The position numbers and the translations under genes were made by a program. Shown here one piece after another: positions 17,922 to 28,561 of a DNA stretch of 64,000 nt. The notes beneath the pieces are model-generated. The model had not been told where the DNA came from. It saw nothing but the letters and a program-made list of their open reading frames with translations, and did no database searches. This stretch comes from Sporolactobacillus sp. THM7-7 (lineage in GTDB: Bacteria > Bacillota > Bacilli > Bacillales > Sporolactobacillaceae): positions 68,806 through 132,805 of the forward strand of contig NZ_SEMB01000003.1 of the NCBI RefSeq assembly GCF_004153225.1, read 5' to 3'. Each line of letters opens with the position of its first letter. Within the stretch, counting starts at the first letter, position 1.

Positions 17922-19110
17922 TATGGAATCGGCTGAAAAACTATCTCCGGTGATGTCGGCTTATGGAAGGTTTCCCATCACCGTGGTTAAAGGAAAAGGC
18001 AGCTATGTCTGGGATTCGGAAGGAAAAAAATATTTGGATTTTACGGCGGGAATTGCAGTGCTTGCTCTGGGTCACGTACCGGACGCTGTGGAAGAGGCTT
18101 TACAAAAACAGCTCGGCACGCTCTGGCATTGCTCGAACCTTTACCACATTGCTTCTCAGGAAAAGCTGGCGGCGATGCTGACCGAGCTTTCCGGCTGCGA
18201 TCAGGTTTTCTTCTGCAACAGCGGTGCGGAGGCAAATGAAGGGGCCATCAAACTCGCCCGCCGCTATGCTCATTTGATTCAAAAAAAAGAACAGGGACAT
18301 ATTGTCACTTTTGACCATTCCTTCCATGGACGGACGATGGCAACGCTGACGGCGACCGCCCAGGAGAAAATTCAAAAGGGATTCGGCCCGCTCGTCTCCG
18401 GATTTAAGTATCTTCCTTATAACAGTGACGAGGCCATCCAGACTCTGTCGAAAGATAAAGATTGTATTGCCGTGATGCTGGAGATGGTTCAGGGCGAAGG
18501 CGGCGTGATCCCCGCAGATGAGGCGTGGGTTAAGAAACTGGATCAGGTCTGCCGCGAAAAAGAGATCCTCCTGATCGTTGACGAGGTGCAGACCGGCATC
18601 GGACGGACAGGGACCATGTTCGCTTATGAACAATACGGACTGAAACCAGACGTCGTGACGGTCGCCAAAGCGCTCGGCTCCGGAATACCGATCGGCGCCG
18701 TGCTCGCCAAGAAAAAGGTGTCTCAGGTTTTCACCCCCGGCACGCACGGCTCTACATTCGGTGGCAATCCATTTTCGACCACGGCGGGTATTGCGACACT
18801 GGAGGCATTTAAGAAACAGAACGTATTGGCTCAATGCAAGGCAAATGGAACATACTTGAAGCGGCAGCTGCACGCACTGAAAGAAAAACATCCGCTACAG
18901 ATCAAGGATGTGCGGGGCAAGGGACTGATTATCGGTGTCGAAACCGCCGATCCGGCGATTGATACGGTCACCCGGTTAAGGGAGGAACATCAGGTCCTCG
19001 TACTGACCGCCGGGGAGAAAGTGCTGCGCATTCTGCCGCCGCTGAACACCGATAAAAATGAAATTGACCGTTTTATTCAAGCGCTTGACACGGTTCTCAG
19101 CAATCAATAG
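17914..19110 (+). CDS. argD: Acetylornithine aminotransferase
   Basis: Class III PLP-dependent aminotransferase, 398 aa, converting N-acetylglutamate semialdehyde to N-acetylornithine with glutamate as amino donor. It contains NSGAEANEGAIKLAR, the cofactor-pocket DEVQTGIGRTG, and the PLP lysine in VAKALGSGIPIGA. The ATG at 17914 lies inside the argB 3' end with GAGGAGG just upstream, indicating translational coupling. Confidence 0.95.
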   Translation: MLNMESAEKLSPVMSAYGRFPITVVKGKGSYVWDSEGKKYLDFTAGIAVLALGHVPDAVEEALQKQLGTLWHCSNLYHIASQEKLAAMLTELSGCDQVFFCNSGAEANEGAIKLARRYAHLIQKKEQGHIVTFDHSFHGRTMATLTATAQEKIQKGFGPLVSGFKYLPYNSDEAIQTLSKDKDCIAVMLEMVQGEGGVIPADEAWVKKLDQVCREKEILLIVDEVQTGIGRTGTMFAYEQYGLKPDVVTVAKALGSGIPIGAVLAKKKVSQVFTPGTHGSTFGGNPFSTTAGIATLEAFKKQNVLAQCKANGTYLKRQLHALKEKHPLQIKDVRGKGLIIGVETADPAIDTVTRLREEHQVLVLTAGEKVLRILPPLNTDKNEIDRFIQALDTVLSNQ

Positions 19111-19127
19111 AGGGGAGGTATGAGAGG

Positions 19128-20216
19128 ATGGAGAAAGGTTATCTGCTGCTTGAGTCCGGCGACGTTTTCCCAGGGATATGTGTAGGCAAGCATAAGCCGG
19201 TGACCGGTGAAATTGTGTTTAATACGAGCATGACCGGATATCAGGAAATTATGACCGATCCTTCCTACGCCGGACAGATCATGACCTTTTGCTATCCGCT
19301 GATCGGTAATTACGGGGTAAACGAACAGGACAGCGAAAAAGAAACCATCCATATGCAAGGAGCGGTTTTCAGCAATCTGTGCGCGCTGCCGAGCCACTTT
19401 CAATCGATTAAAACGGTTGACCGGTGGCTGAAACAATCCGGTGTCCCCGGCCTGGCCGGTGTCGATACCCGGGCGATCGTGAAGAGAGTGCGCAAAAAGG
19501 GCACGATGAAAGCGATGATTGCGGACACGCCCGATGTTTCGGCAGAGGTATGGAACAGGCCGCTGTCCGCGAAGTGGGTGGCGCGAGTTTCCGCCAAGAA
19601 GATCAGAACTTACGAAGGAAAAGGCCCGCACGTCGTTTTAATCGATTACGGCTATAAAAAGTCGATGCTTTCCGCTTTGCTTGACGGGGGCTGCAAGGTG
19701 ACGGTCGTTCCTTACAATACGCCTTTTGATACGGTTGCTTCCCTTCACCCCGACGGCATCATGCTCAGCAACGGGCCCGGCGATCCGATGCAGCTGAGCG
19801 ACCTGTTCGGCACGATTCGGAAAATCGCATCCGCCTATCCGACGCTTGGCATCTGTCTCGGGCATCAGCTGATTGCCCTTTCCTTCGGGGCAAAGACGGG
19901 CAAGTTGCTGTTCGGCCACCGCGGGGCGAATCATCCGGTTAAAGAGACGGACACAGGCAGAGTATGGATTACATCTCAGAATCACAGCTATGTAGTGGAA
20001 AAAGACAGCGTCGCGTTGGACGCATTCGACCTAACTTATCTCAACGTCAACGACGGTTCCGTGGAAGGGCTGAGACACCGGTCGCTTCCGATTGAGACCG
20101 TTCAGTTTCATCCGGAAGCTCATCCGGGTCCGGACGACACACATCCCGTTTTTGCACGTTTTATCGAAACGATTAAGAAAAACAAGGGTGAAGTCAGACA
20201 TGCCTTTACGTACTGA
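19128..20216 (+). CDS. carA: Carbamoyl-phosphate synthase small subunit, arginine operon copy
   Basis: Glutaminase subunit, 362 aa, supplying ammonia to CarB. The N-terminal CarA-specific domain (about 1-170) contains FNTSMTGYQE, and the class I amidotransferase domain has the nucleophilic Cys in LGICLGHQ and the catalytic His in QFHPEAHPGP. Its position inside the arg operon marks it as the arginine-specific enzyme; a pyrimidine-operon copy would be expected elsewhere. The start has GGGGAGG upstream. It overlaps carB by 17 nt. Confidence 0.95.
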   Translation: MEKGYLLLESGDVFPGICVGKHKPVTGEIVFNTSMTGYQEIMTDPSYAGQIMTFCYPLIGNYGVNEQDSEKETIHMQGAVFSNLCALPSHFQSIKTVDRWLKQSGVPGLAGVDTRAIVKRVRKKGTMKAMIADTPDVSAEVWNRPLSAKWVARVSAKKIRTYEGKGPHVVLIDYGYKKSMLSALLDGGCKVTVVPYNTPFDTVASLHPDGIMLSNGPGDPMQLSDLFGTIRKIASAYPTLGICLGHQLIALSFGAKTGKLLFGHRGANHPVKETDTGRVWITSQNHSYVVEKDSVALDAFDLTYLNVNDGSVEGLRHRSLPIETVQFHPEAHPGPDDTHPVFARFIETIKKNKGEVRHAFTY

Positions 20217-23200
20217 TATTAAAAAAGTACTTGTGATTGGTTCGGGACCGATCGTCATCGGTCAGGCCGCCGAATTCGATTACGCAGGCACACAGGCCTG
20301 CCTGGCGCTTAAAGAAGAAAATATTGAAGTCGTTCTTGTCAATAACAATCCGGCGACGATTATGACCGACGATCCGATTGCCGATCGGACTTATGTCGAA
20401 CCGCTGACTGTCTCGTCTATTGAAAAAATCATTGCTCGAGAACATCCGGACGGACTAATCGGAACGCTCGGCGGGCAAACCGGACTAAATCTGGCTGTCG
20501 AACTGTATCAAAGTGGGATTCTGGCTAAATACGGCGTGGAACTGCTCGGTACATCGGTCGAGTCGATTCAGCGAGGAGAAGACCGGGAACTGTTTCGGAA
20601 GCTGATGATTGATATTCACGAGCCGATCCCGGAATCCAAAATCATTCGTTCTTATGAAGACGGGCTCGATTTTGTCCGGGGCATCGGTTTTCCGGTCATC
20701 ATTCGGCCGGCCTACACGCTCGGCGGTTCCGGAGGCGGATTCGCCTACAATGAAGAGGACCTGGAGCTCGTACTCCGCAGAGGGCTGAAGATGAGCCCGA
20801 TTCATGAGGTGCTGATTGAAAAAAGCATCAAAGGATGGAAAGAACTGGAATACGAAGTGATGCGCGATGCGAACGACACGTGTATCATCGTCTGCAATAT
20901 GGAGAACGTGGACCCGGTCGGCGTGCACACGGGGGACAGCATCGTCGTCGCCCCTTCTCAGACGCTCTCCGATGTCCAGTATCAGATGCTGCGGAACGCT
21001 TCATTGAAAATTATCCGCGCACTGAAAATCGTCGGCGGCTGCAACATTCAGTTTGCGCTTAACCCGGCATCGAACGAGTATGCCATTATCGAAGTCAATC
21101 CAAGGGTGAGCCGTTCATCAGCCTTGGCATCAAAAGCGACCGGCTATCCGATTGCCAGAGTGGCGGCTAAGTGCGCGATCGGATTTCATCTCGATGAAAT
21201 TTTGAACCCGATTACGGGTACAACCTATGCATCGTTTGAACCGGCGATTGATTACATCGTCACCAAGATTCCGCGCTTCCCGTTTGATAAGTTCACGGAA
21301 GCCGACCGCAGTCTCGGGACGCAGATGAAGGCGACGGGTGAGGTGATGGCGATCGACCGGACGTTCGAAGGTGCGCTGAATAAAGGCATCCGGTCTCTGG
21401 AGACGGGCCTGTCCGGACTGAATATGCCGTCGCTCGAAGGAAAGGCGGACAGCGCGCTTGAGACGCATTTACGAAAAGCGACGGATATCCGGCTTTTCGC
21501 CATTGCCGAGCTTTTCCGCCGGGGCCGCTCGGTGGATGAAATCTACGAGATAACAAAAATTGATCCGTGGTTTTTAAATGCCATGAAAGATTTGGTTGAC
21601 TTTGAAAAAGACATGTGCAGGTATTCGTGGGAGAAGCTCCCGGATGACGTAATCGTTCAGGCAAAAAAACTGAATATCGGAGATCAGCGCCTCGCCGACC
21701 TGTTCGGAGTTTCCGAAGAGGCCGTCCGCAAGAAGCGGCAGGTGATCGGTCTCGTTCCCTCCTATAAGCTCGTAGATACATGCGCTGGAGAATTTGAGGC
21801 GCAGACCCCTTATTATTATTCGACATGGACCGGTGAGGACGAAGCAGACACCGATAATAGGCCAAAGATTCTGATTATCGGGTCCGGACCGATCCGTATC
21901 GGGCAGGGGATCGAATTTGATTACTGTTCGGTTCAGGCCACGCTCGCCGTCAAGAAAAAAGGCTATCAGGCGATCGTAGTTAACAATAATCCGGAAACGG
22001 TCAGCACGGATTATTCAGTTGCCGACCGACTTTATTTTGAACCGCTGGCGGTGGAAGACATTCTCAGCGTGGCGGAAAAAGAACAGGTTCAAGGCGCGCT
22101 TGTCCAATTTGGCGGACAGACGGCCGTCAATGCGGCTAAGGCACTGGAAAAAGCAGGAATACCCATTCTAGGAACGTCCACGGAAGCGATCGACAAACTG
22201 GAGGATCGGGAACAGTTTTATGATCTGCTCACCGAGCTGGACATCCCGCATATTAAAGGATTGAGTGTCGATCAGCTGGAGGATTTGCCGAAGGCGGGTG
22301 AGACACTCGGCTATCCGATCCTCGTCCGGCCATCTTTTGTCATCGGCGGCCAGTCGATGTTCCTTTTCCACCATCCTAAGGAAGTGGAGTCCTATATTAA
22401 CGGGGACCGGAACCTGGCCCCGAAGTCGTTTCCCCTTCTCGTCGACCGCTACATGCCCGGAACGGAATGCGAAGTCGATGCGATCAGTGACGGGGAGCAT
22501 ATCGCGATTCCCGGCGTTTTCGAACATATCGAACGGGCCGGCGTTCATTCCGGCGACAGTACGACCGTGTTCCCGTCGCACACACTGACGGACGCCGTGA
22601 AAGCCGAAATCGCTGAAGATACGGAGAAGATCTGCCGCCGCCTTAGTGTGAAGGGCTTAATCAATATTCAGTTTGTGATTGCCGGAGGGACGGTCTATGT
22701 GTTGGAGGTCAACCCGCGCGCCTCGCGGACCGTACCGATTGCAAGCAAAGTGACCGGTATCTCGATGGTGGAAGAGGCGGTTGGCATTCAGCTTGGCGAA
22801 CGCCTGGCGGATCAGGGGCACGCACTCGGCTACTGCGAGGCCCCGCACGTCTATGCGGTTAAAGCGCCTGTATTTTCCTTTATCAAACTGAACGGGGTCG
22901 ATCCCGTACTCGGTCCGGAAATGAAATCGACCGGCGAACAGCTGGGACTCGCTAAGTCGGTAGCCGGTGCTTTCGAAAAAGCCTTCTTCCTTGGCGAGCC
23001 GAATCCCTTTGCCGATCCGGATAAAAAGTGTATCGTGCTTTGCTCGGTCACGGAAAGGCAGCGGAAAGACAGTCTGGCGATTGTCCGAAGGCTAGCGGCA
23101 AAAGGGTTTAAGATTGCCGCAACGGCAAGTACAGCTGAATGCTATCAGGAATCCGGGATTACGGTGCAAAAACTCGAAGAAGATACGGAAGCGGTTCAGG

Positions 23201-23436
23201 CGCTGCTATCCAGCGACGAAACGGCGGCGTTTCTCAATATTCCGACGGCGGGACGCAATACGCATTCATTTGGTTTCCAAATGAGAACTCTTGCCCTTCG
23301 CTATCAGGTTCCGATCTATACCTGTCTCGATACAATCGCCGAAGCGTTGGATTCTTCTGAAGCACCCGCTTCATTCACGGTACACACACTGGACGAATAC
23401 CGGGATCTGACTTACATGACAAACAAAGGGAAGTGA
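20200..23436 (+). CDS. carB: Carbamoyl-phosphate synthase large subunit, arginine operon copy
   Basis: Large synthetase subunit, 1078 aa, making carbamoyl phosphate from bicarbonate, ATP and ammonia. The two homologous ATP-grasp halves are visible, each beginning with the same signature (VIGSGPIVIGQAAEFDY near residue 12 and IIGSGPIRIGQGIEFDY near 560). A C-terminal MGS-like allosteric domain follows. The frame is open from 20092, but ATG 20200, eight bases after AAGGGTG, is the standard MPLRTDI-type start. It ends 4 nt before argF. Confidence 0.96.
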   Translation: MPLRTDIKKVLVIGSGPIVIGQAAEFDYAGTQACLALKEENIEVVLVNNNPATIMTDDPIADRTYVEPLTVSSIEKIIAREHPDGLIGTLGGQTGLNLAVELYQSGILAKYGVELLGTSVESIQRGEDRELFRKLMIDIHEPIPESKIIRSYEDGLDFVRGIGFPVIIRPAYTLGGSGGGFAYNEEDLELVLRRGLKMSPIHEVLIEKSIKGWKELEYEVMRDANDTCIIVCNMENVDPVGVHTGDSIVVAPSQTLSDVQYQMLRNASLKIIRALKIVGGCNIQFALNPASNEYAIIEVNPRVSRSSALASKATGYPIARVAAKCAIGFHLDEILNPITGTTYASFEPAIDYIVTKIPRFPFDKFTEADRSLGTQMKATGEVMAIDRTFEGALNKGIRSLETGLSGLNMPSLEGKADSALETHLRKATDIRLFAIAELFRRGRSVDEIYEITKIDPWFLNAMKDLVDFEKDMCRYSWEKLPDDVIVQAKKLNIGDQRLADLFGVSEEAVRKKRQVIGLVPSYKLVDTCAGEFEAQTPYYYSTWTGEDEADTDNRPKILIIGSGPIRIGQGIEFDYCSVQATLAVKKKGYQAIVVNNNPETVSTDYSVADRLYFEPLAVEDILSVAEKEQVQGALVQFGGQTAVNAAKALEKAGIPILGTSTEAIDKLEDREQFYDLLTELDIPHIKGLSVDQLEDLPKAGETLGYPILVRPSFVIGGQSMFLFHHPKEVESYINGDRNLAPKSFPLLVDRYMPGTECEVDAISDGEHIAIPGVFEHIERAGVHSGDSTTVFPSHTLTDAVKAEIAEDTEKICRRLSVKGLINIQFVIAGGTVYVLEVNPRASRTVPIASKVTGISMVEEAVGIQLGERLADQGHALGYCEAPHVYAVKAPVFSFIKLNGVDPVLGPEMKSTGEQLGLAKSVAGAFEKAFFLGEPNPFADPDKKCIVLCSVTERQRKDSLAIVRRLAAKGFKIAATASTAECYQESGITVQKLEEDTEAVQALLSSDETAAFLNIPTAGRNTHSFGFQMRTLALRYQVPIYTCLDTIAEALDSSEAPASFTVHTLDEYRDLTYMTNKGK

Positions 23437-23440
23437 CAGC

Positions 23441-24403
23441 ATGACTCAAAATTTAAAGACAGTCTCTTCGCTTAAAGGCAGAGATTTCCTGACCCTTGCC
23501 GCGTTCTCCAATGATGAGATCGACACTTTTTTAAAACAGGCTTTTGACCTGAAACAATTGCAGAAAAAAGGGGAGCCGCATGCGTGTCTAAGTGGCCAGA
23601 CGCTGGCGATGATTTTCGAAAAATCGTCGACGCGGACGAGGGTGTCGTTCGAGGTCGGCATGTATCAGCTTGGCGGTTCCGCGCTCTTTCTCAGCAGCCG
23701 CGACATTCAGCTTGGCCGCGGCGAACCGATTGCCGACACGGCGAAAGTCCTCTCTCGATATGTCGACGGGATCATGATTCGGACGTTTGCCCATGAAAAA
23801 GTAGAAGCATTCGCCGAAAGCGCGGATATACCGGTAATTAACGGGCTGACAGACACGCACCATCCGACACAGGTTCTGGCGGATCTGTTGACGGTTTACG
23901 AACACAAAGGTCAGCTGAAAGGATTAAAAGCCTGTTTCATCGGCGACGGCTACAACAACATGGCCCATTCACTGCTTGAAGGGGCCGCGGCCGTCGGCAT
24001 GGATCTTGCTGTTGCCAGTCCGAAAGGCTATGAGCCGGATCAGGACATTCTGGCGGCTGCCGAAAAACGGGCGGAGGGAAATGGCTGCAAAGTCGGATTC
24101 ACTTATTCCCCGCAGGAAGCGGCTGAAGGCGCCGATATCGTTATTACCGATGTCTGGGCCAGTATGGGCGAGGAGGCGGAGAAGGAGAAGCGGCTCCGCG
24201 ATTTTCAAGGCTTCGAAGTAAACGAATCACTCACCGGGCTGGCAAAAGAGGATTATATTTTTCTGCATTGTCTGCCGGCGCATCGCGGGGAAGAAGTGGC
24301 GGCGAGCGTTATCGACGGTCCCCACTCCGTCGTCTTTGATGAAGCGGAAAACCGGCTTCACGCTCATAAAGCGATACTGAAATGCCTGATGGAGAAGAAT
24401 TAA
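23441..24403 (+). CDS. argF: Ornithine carbamoyltransferase
   Basis: Makes citrulline from ornithine and carbamoyl phosphate, 320 aa. The carbamoyl phosphate loop STRTRVSFE, the HPTQVLADL motif and the ornithine-side HCLPAHRGEE are all present. It is translated immediately after carB, whose product it consumes. A gap of 61 nt separates it from argG; I see no convincing terminator or promoter in the gap. Confidence 0.95.
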   Translation: MTQNLKTVSSLKGRDFLTLAAFSNDEIDTFLKQAFDLKQLQKKGEPHACLSGQTLAMIFEKSSTRTRVSFEVGMYQLGGSALFLSSRDIQLGRGEPIADTAKVLSRYVDGIMIRTFAHEKVEAFAESADIPVINGLTDTHHPTQVLADLLTVYEHKGQLKGLKACFIGDGYNNMAHSLLEGAAAVGMDLAVASPKGYEPDQDILAAAEKRAEGNGCKVGFTYSPQEAAEGADIVITDVWASMGEEAEKEKRLRDFQGFEVNESLTGLAKEDYIFLHCLPAHRGEEVAASVIDGPHSVVFDEAENRLHAHKAILKCLMEKN

Positions 24404-24464
24404 TGTAAAATAAAAGGATGCTCCGTCATCCAGAAATCAAAAGAACAGAGGAGGAGTTTTACTC

Positions 24465-25715
24465 ATGGCTAAAGACAAAGTAGTGCTTGCGTATTCCGGC
24501 GGTCTGGACACATCTGTATGTATTAAATGGCTTCAGGACAAATATAACTATGATGTCATTGCTTTAAGTATCAATGTCGGCGAAGGCAAGGATCTGAAAA
24601 TGGTCAAGCAGAAGGCGCTCGACGTCGGAGCCATTAAATCATACATCGTGGATGCGGAAGATCTGCTTGCTCAGGATTACCTTGCTCCGGCCCTCAAAGC
24701 CAACGCATTGTATGAAGGCGTCTATCCGCTCTCGTCCGGCTTGTCCCGTCCGTTGATTTCGAAGCTGCTTGTTGATGTGGCTCATAAAGAAGGCGCGGTG
24801 GCGGTGGCTCACGGATGTACCGGCAAAGGCAACGATCAGGTTCGTTTCGAAGTGTCGATTCAGGCACTCGATCCGACGCTTAAAGTGATCGCTCCGGTAC
24901 GTGAATGGGGGATGACCCGGGACGAAGAAATTAAATATGCGGAAAAGAACGGGATTCCGATTCCGGTTGATCTCGATAACCCATTCTCGATCGATGCCAA
25001 CATCTGGGGACGCGCCTGCGAAGCCGGAGTGCTGGAAAACCCGTGGAACGAAGCTCCGGAAGCCGCCTTTGAGTGGACGAATCCAATTGAAAAAACGCCG
25101 GATACGCCTGAATATGTTGAAGTGACTTTTGAAAAGGGCGTACCTGTTGCCCTGAATGACGAGAAGCTGCCCTTTGTCGATATGATCAAGAAACTGAATC
25201 AGCTGGGCGGACTGCACGGCGTCGGCCGGATCGATCACGTGGAAAATCGGCTTGTCGGCATCAAGTCGCGTGAGGTATATGAAAATCCGGCTGCCCTGAT
25301 TCTGATTAACGCCCATCAGGCGCTTGAAACGATTACGCTGACGAAAGAAGTGTCGAAGTTCAAACCGCTGATTGATAAAGAAATGTCTCAGGTGATTTAT
25401 GACGGCCTCTGGTATTCGCCGATCAAAGAGGCATTAATGGCTTTTGTCAATCAAACACAGGAAGTCGTCTCCGGCAAAGTCCGCATTAAGCTGTTTAAAG
25501 GGAATCATGTCGTTGTCGGACGCGCTTCGGATAACAGTCTCTATAACGAAGCGCTTGCCACTTACACGAAAGGGGATGCCTTCGATCACAATGCGGCAGT
25601 CGGCTTTATCAAGCTGTGGGGGCTGCCGACAAAAGTGAATGCGGAAGTACAAAAGAAAGCGGAGGAAAATCATGGCGAAACTATGGGGCGGCCGGTTTAC
25701 GAAGTCAACCAATAA
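24465..25715 (+). CDS. argG: Argininosuccinate synthase
   Basis: ATP-pyrophosphatase family ligase, 416 aa, joining citrulline and aspartate. The P-loop-like motif [10 protein letters not shown] lies at residues 8-17, with [14 protein letters not shown] further on. The ATG at 24465 follows AGAGGAGG. Its 3' end overlaps the argH start by 44 nt in another frame, an unusually long overlap that leaves the argG C-terminus encoded on top of the argH N-terminus. Confidence 0.96.
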   Translation: MAKDKVVLAYSGGLDTSVCIKWLQDKYNYDVIALSINVGEGKDLKMVKQKALDVGAIKSYIVDAEDLLAQDYLAPALKANALYEGVYPLSSGLSRPLISKLLVDVAHKEGAVAVAHGCTGKGNDQVRFEVSIQALDPTLKVIAPVREWGMTRDEEIKYAEKNGIPIPVDLDNPFSIDANIWGRACEAGVLENPWNEAPEAAFEWTNPIEKTPDTPEYVEVTFEKGVPVALNDEKLPFVDMIKKLNQLGGLHGVGRIDHVENRLVGIKSREVYENPAALILINAHQALETITLTKEVSKFKPLIDKEMSQVIYDGLWYSPIKEALMAFVNQTQEVVSGKVRIKLFKGNHVVVGRASDNSLYNEALATYTKGDAFDHNAAVGFIKLWGLPTKVNAEVQKKAEENHGETMGRPVYEVNQ

Positions 25716-27054
25716 GCTGGTTGACGAGTATACTGCGTCGATTTCCTACGATAAAGAACTGGCAAAAGAAGATATTGAAGGCAGCCTAGCTCATGTACAG
25801 ATGCTCGGAGAATGCGGCATCGTCACTCCCGAGGAAGCGAAGACGATTCAGCGCGGTCTTCGCGCGATCCTGGAAAAAGTGGAAAAGGGAGAGGTGCGTT
25901 TTTCCGTCGATCAGGAAGATATCCATATGAACATTGAAAAGATGCTGATTGACGAGATCGGTCCGGTCGGCGGTAAGCTGCATACCGGACGAAGCCGCAA
26001 CGACCAGGTCGCGACCGACATGCATCTTTATATGAGAAACAAGACAAGGGAACTGATCGAACTTCTGGAAAACGTTCAATCAGCGTTGCTCAGCCAGGCA
26101 AAGGTAAACGTGGACACTATTCTGCCGGGGTATACGCATCTGCAGCGGGCCCAGCCGATTTCGTTTGCGCATCATCTGCTTGCCTATTTCTGGATGTTCG
26201 AGCGCGACAAGAGCCGGCTCGTCGACAGCCTGAAACGGATCAACGTGCTTCCGCTTGGCGCTGGGGCACTGGCCGGGACAACCTTCCCGATCAACCGTCG
26301 CCGTGTCGCCGAACTACTTGATTTCGACGACATTTATCCGAACAGCCTGGACGCAGTCAGCGACCGGGACTTTGTCGTTGAGGCGCTGTCCGCCGCCTCG
26401 CTGATTATGGTTCATCTGTCGCGACTTTCTGAAGAAATGGTGCTTTGGAGCAGTCAGGAATTCAAGTTTATTGAACTGGATGACGCCTTCTGTACCGGTT
26501 CAAGCATTATGCCGCAGAAGAAAAATCCGGACGTCTCCGAATTGCTGCGGGGAAAGACAGGCCGCGTGTTCGGACACCTGATCGGCCTCCTGACCGTATT
26601 AAAAGGTCTGCCTCTTGCTTATAACAAAGACATGCAGGAAGACAAGGAAGGTATTTTCGATACGGTCCGGACGCTGACCGGTGCCTTGCGGCTGCTGGCG
26701 CCGATTTTGGAGACGATGACTGTGAATAGCGAACGGATGCGCCATGCGGTAGAAAAGGATTATTCTAACGCGACGGATATGGCCGACTACTTGGCGAAAA
26801 AAGGCATACCGTTCCGGGAAGCGCATGAGATCACCGGAAAAATAGTCCTTTTTGCCATTGAACACGGTAAATATTTGCTCGAACTCGGCCTCGATGACTA
26901 CAAACAATTCAGCCAGCTGTTCGAAGAAGACATTTTCGAAGCTCTGAAGCCCGAACATGTGATGCGCGCCCGAGAAAGCGAGGGCGGTACCGCTCCTCAC
27001 CAGATTGAGCGGCAAATAAAACTGGCTGAGCAAAAAATTAATATCAATCGATAA
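25672..27054 (+). CDS. argH: Argininosuccinate lyase
   Basis: Fumarase/aspartase superfamily enzyme, 460 aa, releasing arginine and fumarate. The N-terminus MAKLWGGRF is typical, HTGRSRNDQ is the substrate loop, and the flexible signature loop [12 protein letters not shown] contains the catalytic Ser. The chosen ATG 25672 has GCGGAGG upstream; an earlier in-frame start at 25639 only extends into argG. It is the last gene of the operon and is followed by a strong terminator. Confidence 0.96.
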   Translation: MAKLWGGRFTKSTNKLVDEYTASISYDKELAKEDIEGSLAHVQMLGECGIVTPEEAKTIQRGLRAILEKVEKGEVRFSVDQEDIHMNIEKMLIDEIGPVGGKLHTGRSRNDQVATDMHLYMRNKTRELIELLENVQSALLSQAKVNVDTILPGYTHLQRAQPISFAHHLLAYFWMFERDKSRLVDSLKRINVLPLGAGALAGTTFPINRRRVAELLDFDDIYPNSLDAVSDRDFVVEALSAASLIMVHLSRLSEEMVLWSSQEFKFIELDDAFCTGSSIMPQKKNPDVSELLRGKTGRVFGHLIGLLTVLKGLPLAYNKDMQEDKEGIFDTVRTLTGALRLLAPILETMTVNSERMRHAVEKDYSNATDMADYLAKKGIPFREAHEITGKIVLFAIEHGKYLLELGLDDYKQFSQLFEEDIFEALKPEHVMRARESEGGTAPHQIERQIKLAEQKININR

Positions 27055-27067
27055 AAAAAATAAAATA

Positions 27068-27120
27068 CAAAAAAGTTCATTTATCATACGAAATGCGCAG
27101 GATAAATGAGCTTTTTTATT
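27068..27120. terminator. Bidirectional terminator argH / lysR
   Basis: AAAAAAGTTCATTTATC and GATAAATGAGCTTTTTT form an 18-bp stem with one mismatch, A-rich on one side and T-rich on the other. It can serve argH and the convergent LysR gene. Confidence 0.85.
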
Positions 27121-27151
27121 TATTAGTCTTTTACCGCCCGTACCTTGGACG

Positions 27152-28060
27152 TCAGGACGTTTGGAAAACGCACGGTTCCAGAGCGAATGCCAAGTCCGTA
27201 TTTTTCAGATGACTGAAACGCATGATCGTTTCGATGAATTTTTCCATGGATTTTGTCACATAAGTATCCGACCGATGAATGAAGACTGTGGTAATCTTGC
27301 TGTATTGTTCCGGAACCGGAAAACAATAAACGGACCCTTCCATTTCCAGCCGTCGTATTGTTGATTGAGGAATAAGTGTGACACCCAAACCGGATATAAC
27401 GCCGCCGAGAATGGTCTCAAATGTGCCGAATTCCATGACTTTCGGTGTCATAATGCCTTCATCATGCAGCCAGTTCTCTAAATTCCGCCGATACCGGCAT
27501 CCCGAATGAAAGACGAGCAGCGGCTGTCTGATGGCATCCTGAACATTGTTGATATCCTGACTGGAGATTAAAACAAGATCTTCCCGAAAGACTTCGTATT
27601 GTGCGAGGCCTGTCTGCAGCTCAAAACCGGTTACGAAGGCTCCATCCAGTTTATAGTTAAGGACGTCATTAGCCAGCTGTTCCGTTACACCTGTAATCAG
27701 TGAAAGATCGACATTAGGAAATTGCCGGTGATAAGCCGATAGAACCATCGGCAATCTCACGACCGTTTCGACTGTCCCCAATTCAAGTTTCCCCACCGGA
27801 TGATTGGCGTCCAGCGCAATCTCAAGCATATGATCGGTCATAGACAGGATATTTTCCGCATACGTTAACAGCTTCTTTCCCTCGGCCGTTAACCGCATCC
27901 CCCGGCTGTAGCGGTGAAACAGCTGCGTTTGCAGCGTCGATTCAAGAAATTTAATTCGTGCCGTTACGTACGATTGAACATAGTTTAATTCCTTGCCGGC
28001 CTTACTCACACTTCCCTGATAGGCTACGCTTTGAAAGATCCGCAAATCTTTAATCTCCAT
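27152..28060 (-). CDS. LysR-type transcriptional regulator
   Basis: A 302-aa LysR-family regulator. The N-terminal winged helix-turn-helix is at residues 1-60 (recognition region YVQSYVTARIKFLE), followed by a substrate-binding domain from about residue 90. The pattern resembles the CzcR/YtlI group. Start ATG 28060 with GGAGG upstream. It is divergent from the dimethylglycine oxidase gene across a 501-bp region, so it may control the betaine degradation genes; that role and its ligand are inferred from position only. Confidence 0.85.
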   Translation of the reverse strand: MEIKDLRIFQSVAYQGSVSKAGKELNYVQSYVTARIKFLESTLQTQLFHRYSRGMRLTAEGKKLLTYAENILSMTDHMLEIALDANHPVGKLELGTVETVVRLPMVLSAYHRQFPNVDLSLITGVTEQLANDVLNYKLDGAFVTGFELQTGLAQYEVFREDLVLISSQDINNVQDAIRQPLLVFHSGCRYRRNLENWLHDEGIMTPKVMEFGTFETILGGVISGLGVTLIPQSTIRRLEMEGSVYCFPVPEQYSKITTVFIHRSDTYVTKSMEKFIETIMRFSHLKNTDLAFALEPCVFQTS

Positions 28061-28561
28061 AAGATAACCTCCATATCCGTTTTTCCTGAAATCCTGCCAA
28101 AGTGGACAGCGGCAGATACCTGGTTATGACTCCAAACGGCTTGACTTCGTCTCTTTTTGCAGCTCGGTCAGAGGCAGCACGATCATTTTCAACCTATCAT
28201 TCATGGAGATGAAAAGTATCATTTTTAATTATTTCAAACTTTACTGATTTCGGATTAAAATATAATTAATAAATTTAAATTTTAACATTATTATATCTTT
28301 TTGAAAGGGGAGCCGCAAAGATTTTGCAGTGATTTTGATCACAAAAAAGAAAAAGTATATCGGTTTAATTAAAAATGTGACGTCTAATGGAAAAAGATCA
28401 ACAAACGAAAATGAATGATTTCTAGAGAAATTGGTTTTGGAGAGCGACAGAAAAACCTTTAGCAGTGTCAAAAAGAATTCATTTAATAATCGGAATATTA
28501 GTTAAAGAAGTTTGCGAATAGGTAAAAACGATCGCACAAGCAGAAGGGAGATTGAAAACGG
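28061..28561. other. Divergent control region lysR / betaine catabolic genes
   Basis: A 501-bp region without an open frame. The central part (28220-28300) is extremely AT-rich. A Crp/Fnr-type palindrome lies at 28328-28343 and is listed separately. I did not find a clean SigA promoter or a convincing T-N11-A LysR box. Confidence 0.5.
28328..28343 (+). promoter_or_regulatory. Crp/Fnr-type operator candidate
   Basis: AGTGATTTTGATCACA has the half-sites GTGA and TCAC separated by 6 bp, the consensus spacing TGTGA-N6-TCACA used by Bacillus Fnr and related regulators, with one outer mismatch. It lies about 220 bp upstream of the oxygen-consuming betaine pathway genes. Confidence 0.4.

Noticed and set aside
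20092-20199. N-terminal extension of carB
   Set aside because: It overlaps the carA 3' end; ATG 20200 has the ribosome binding site and matches the family N-terminus.
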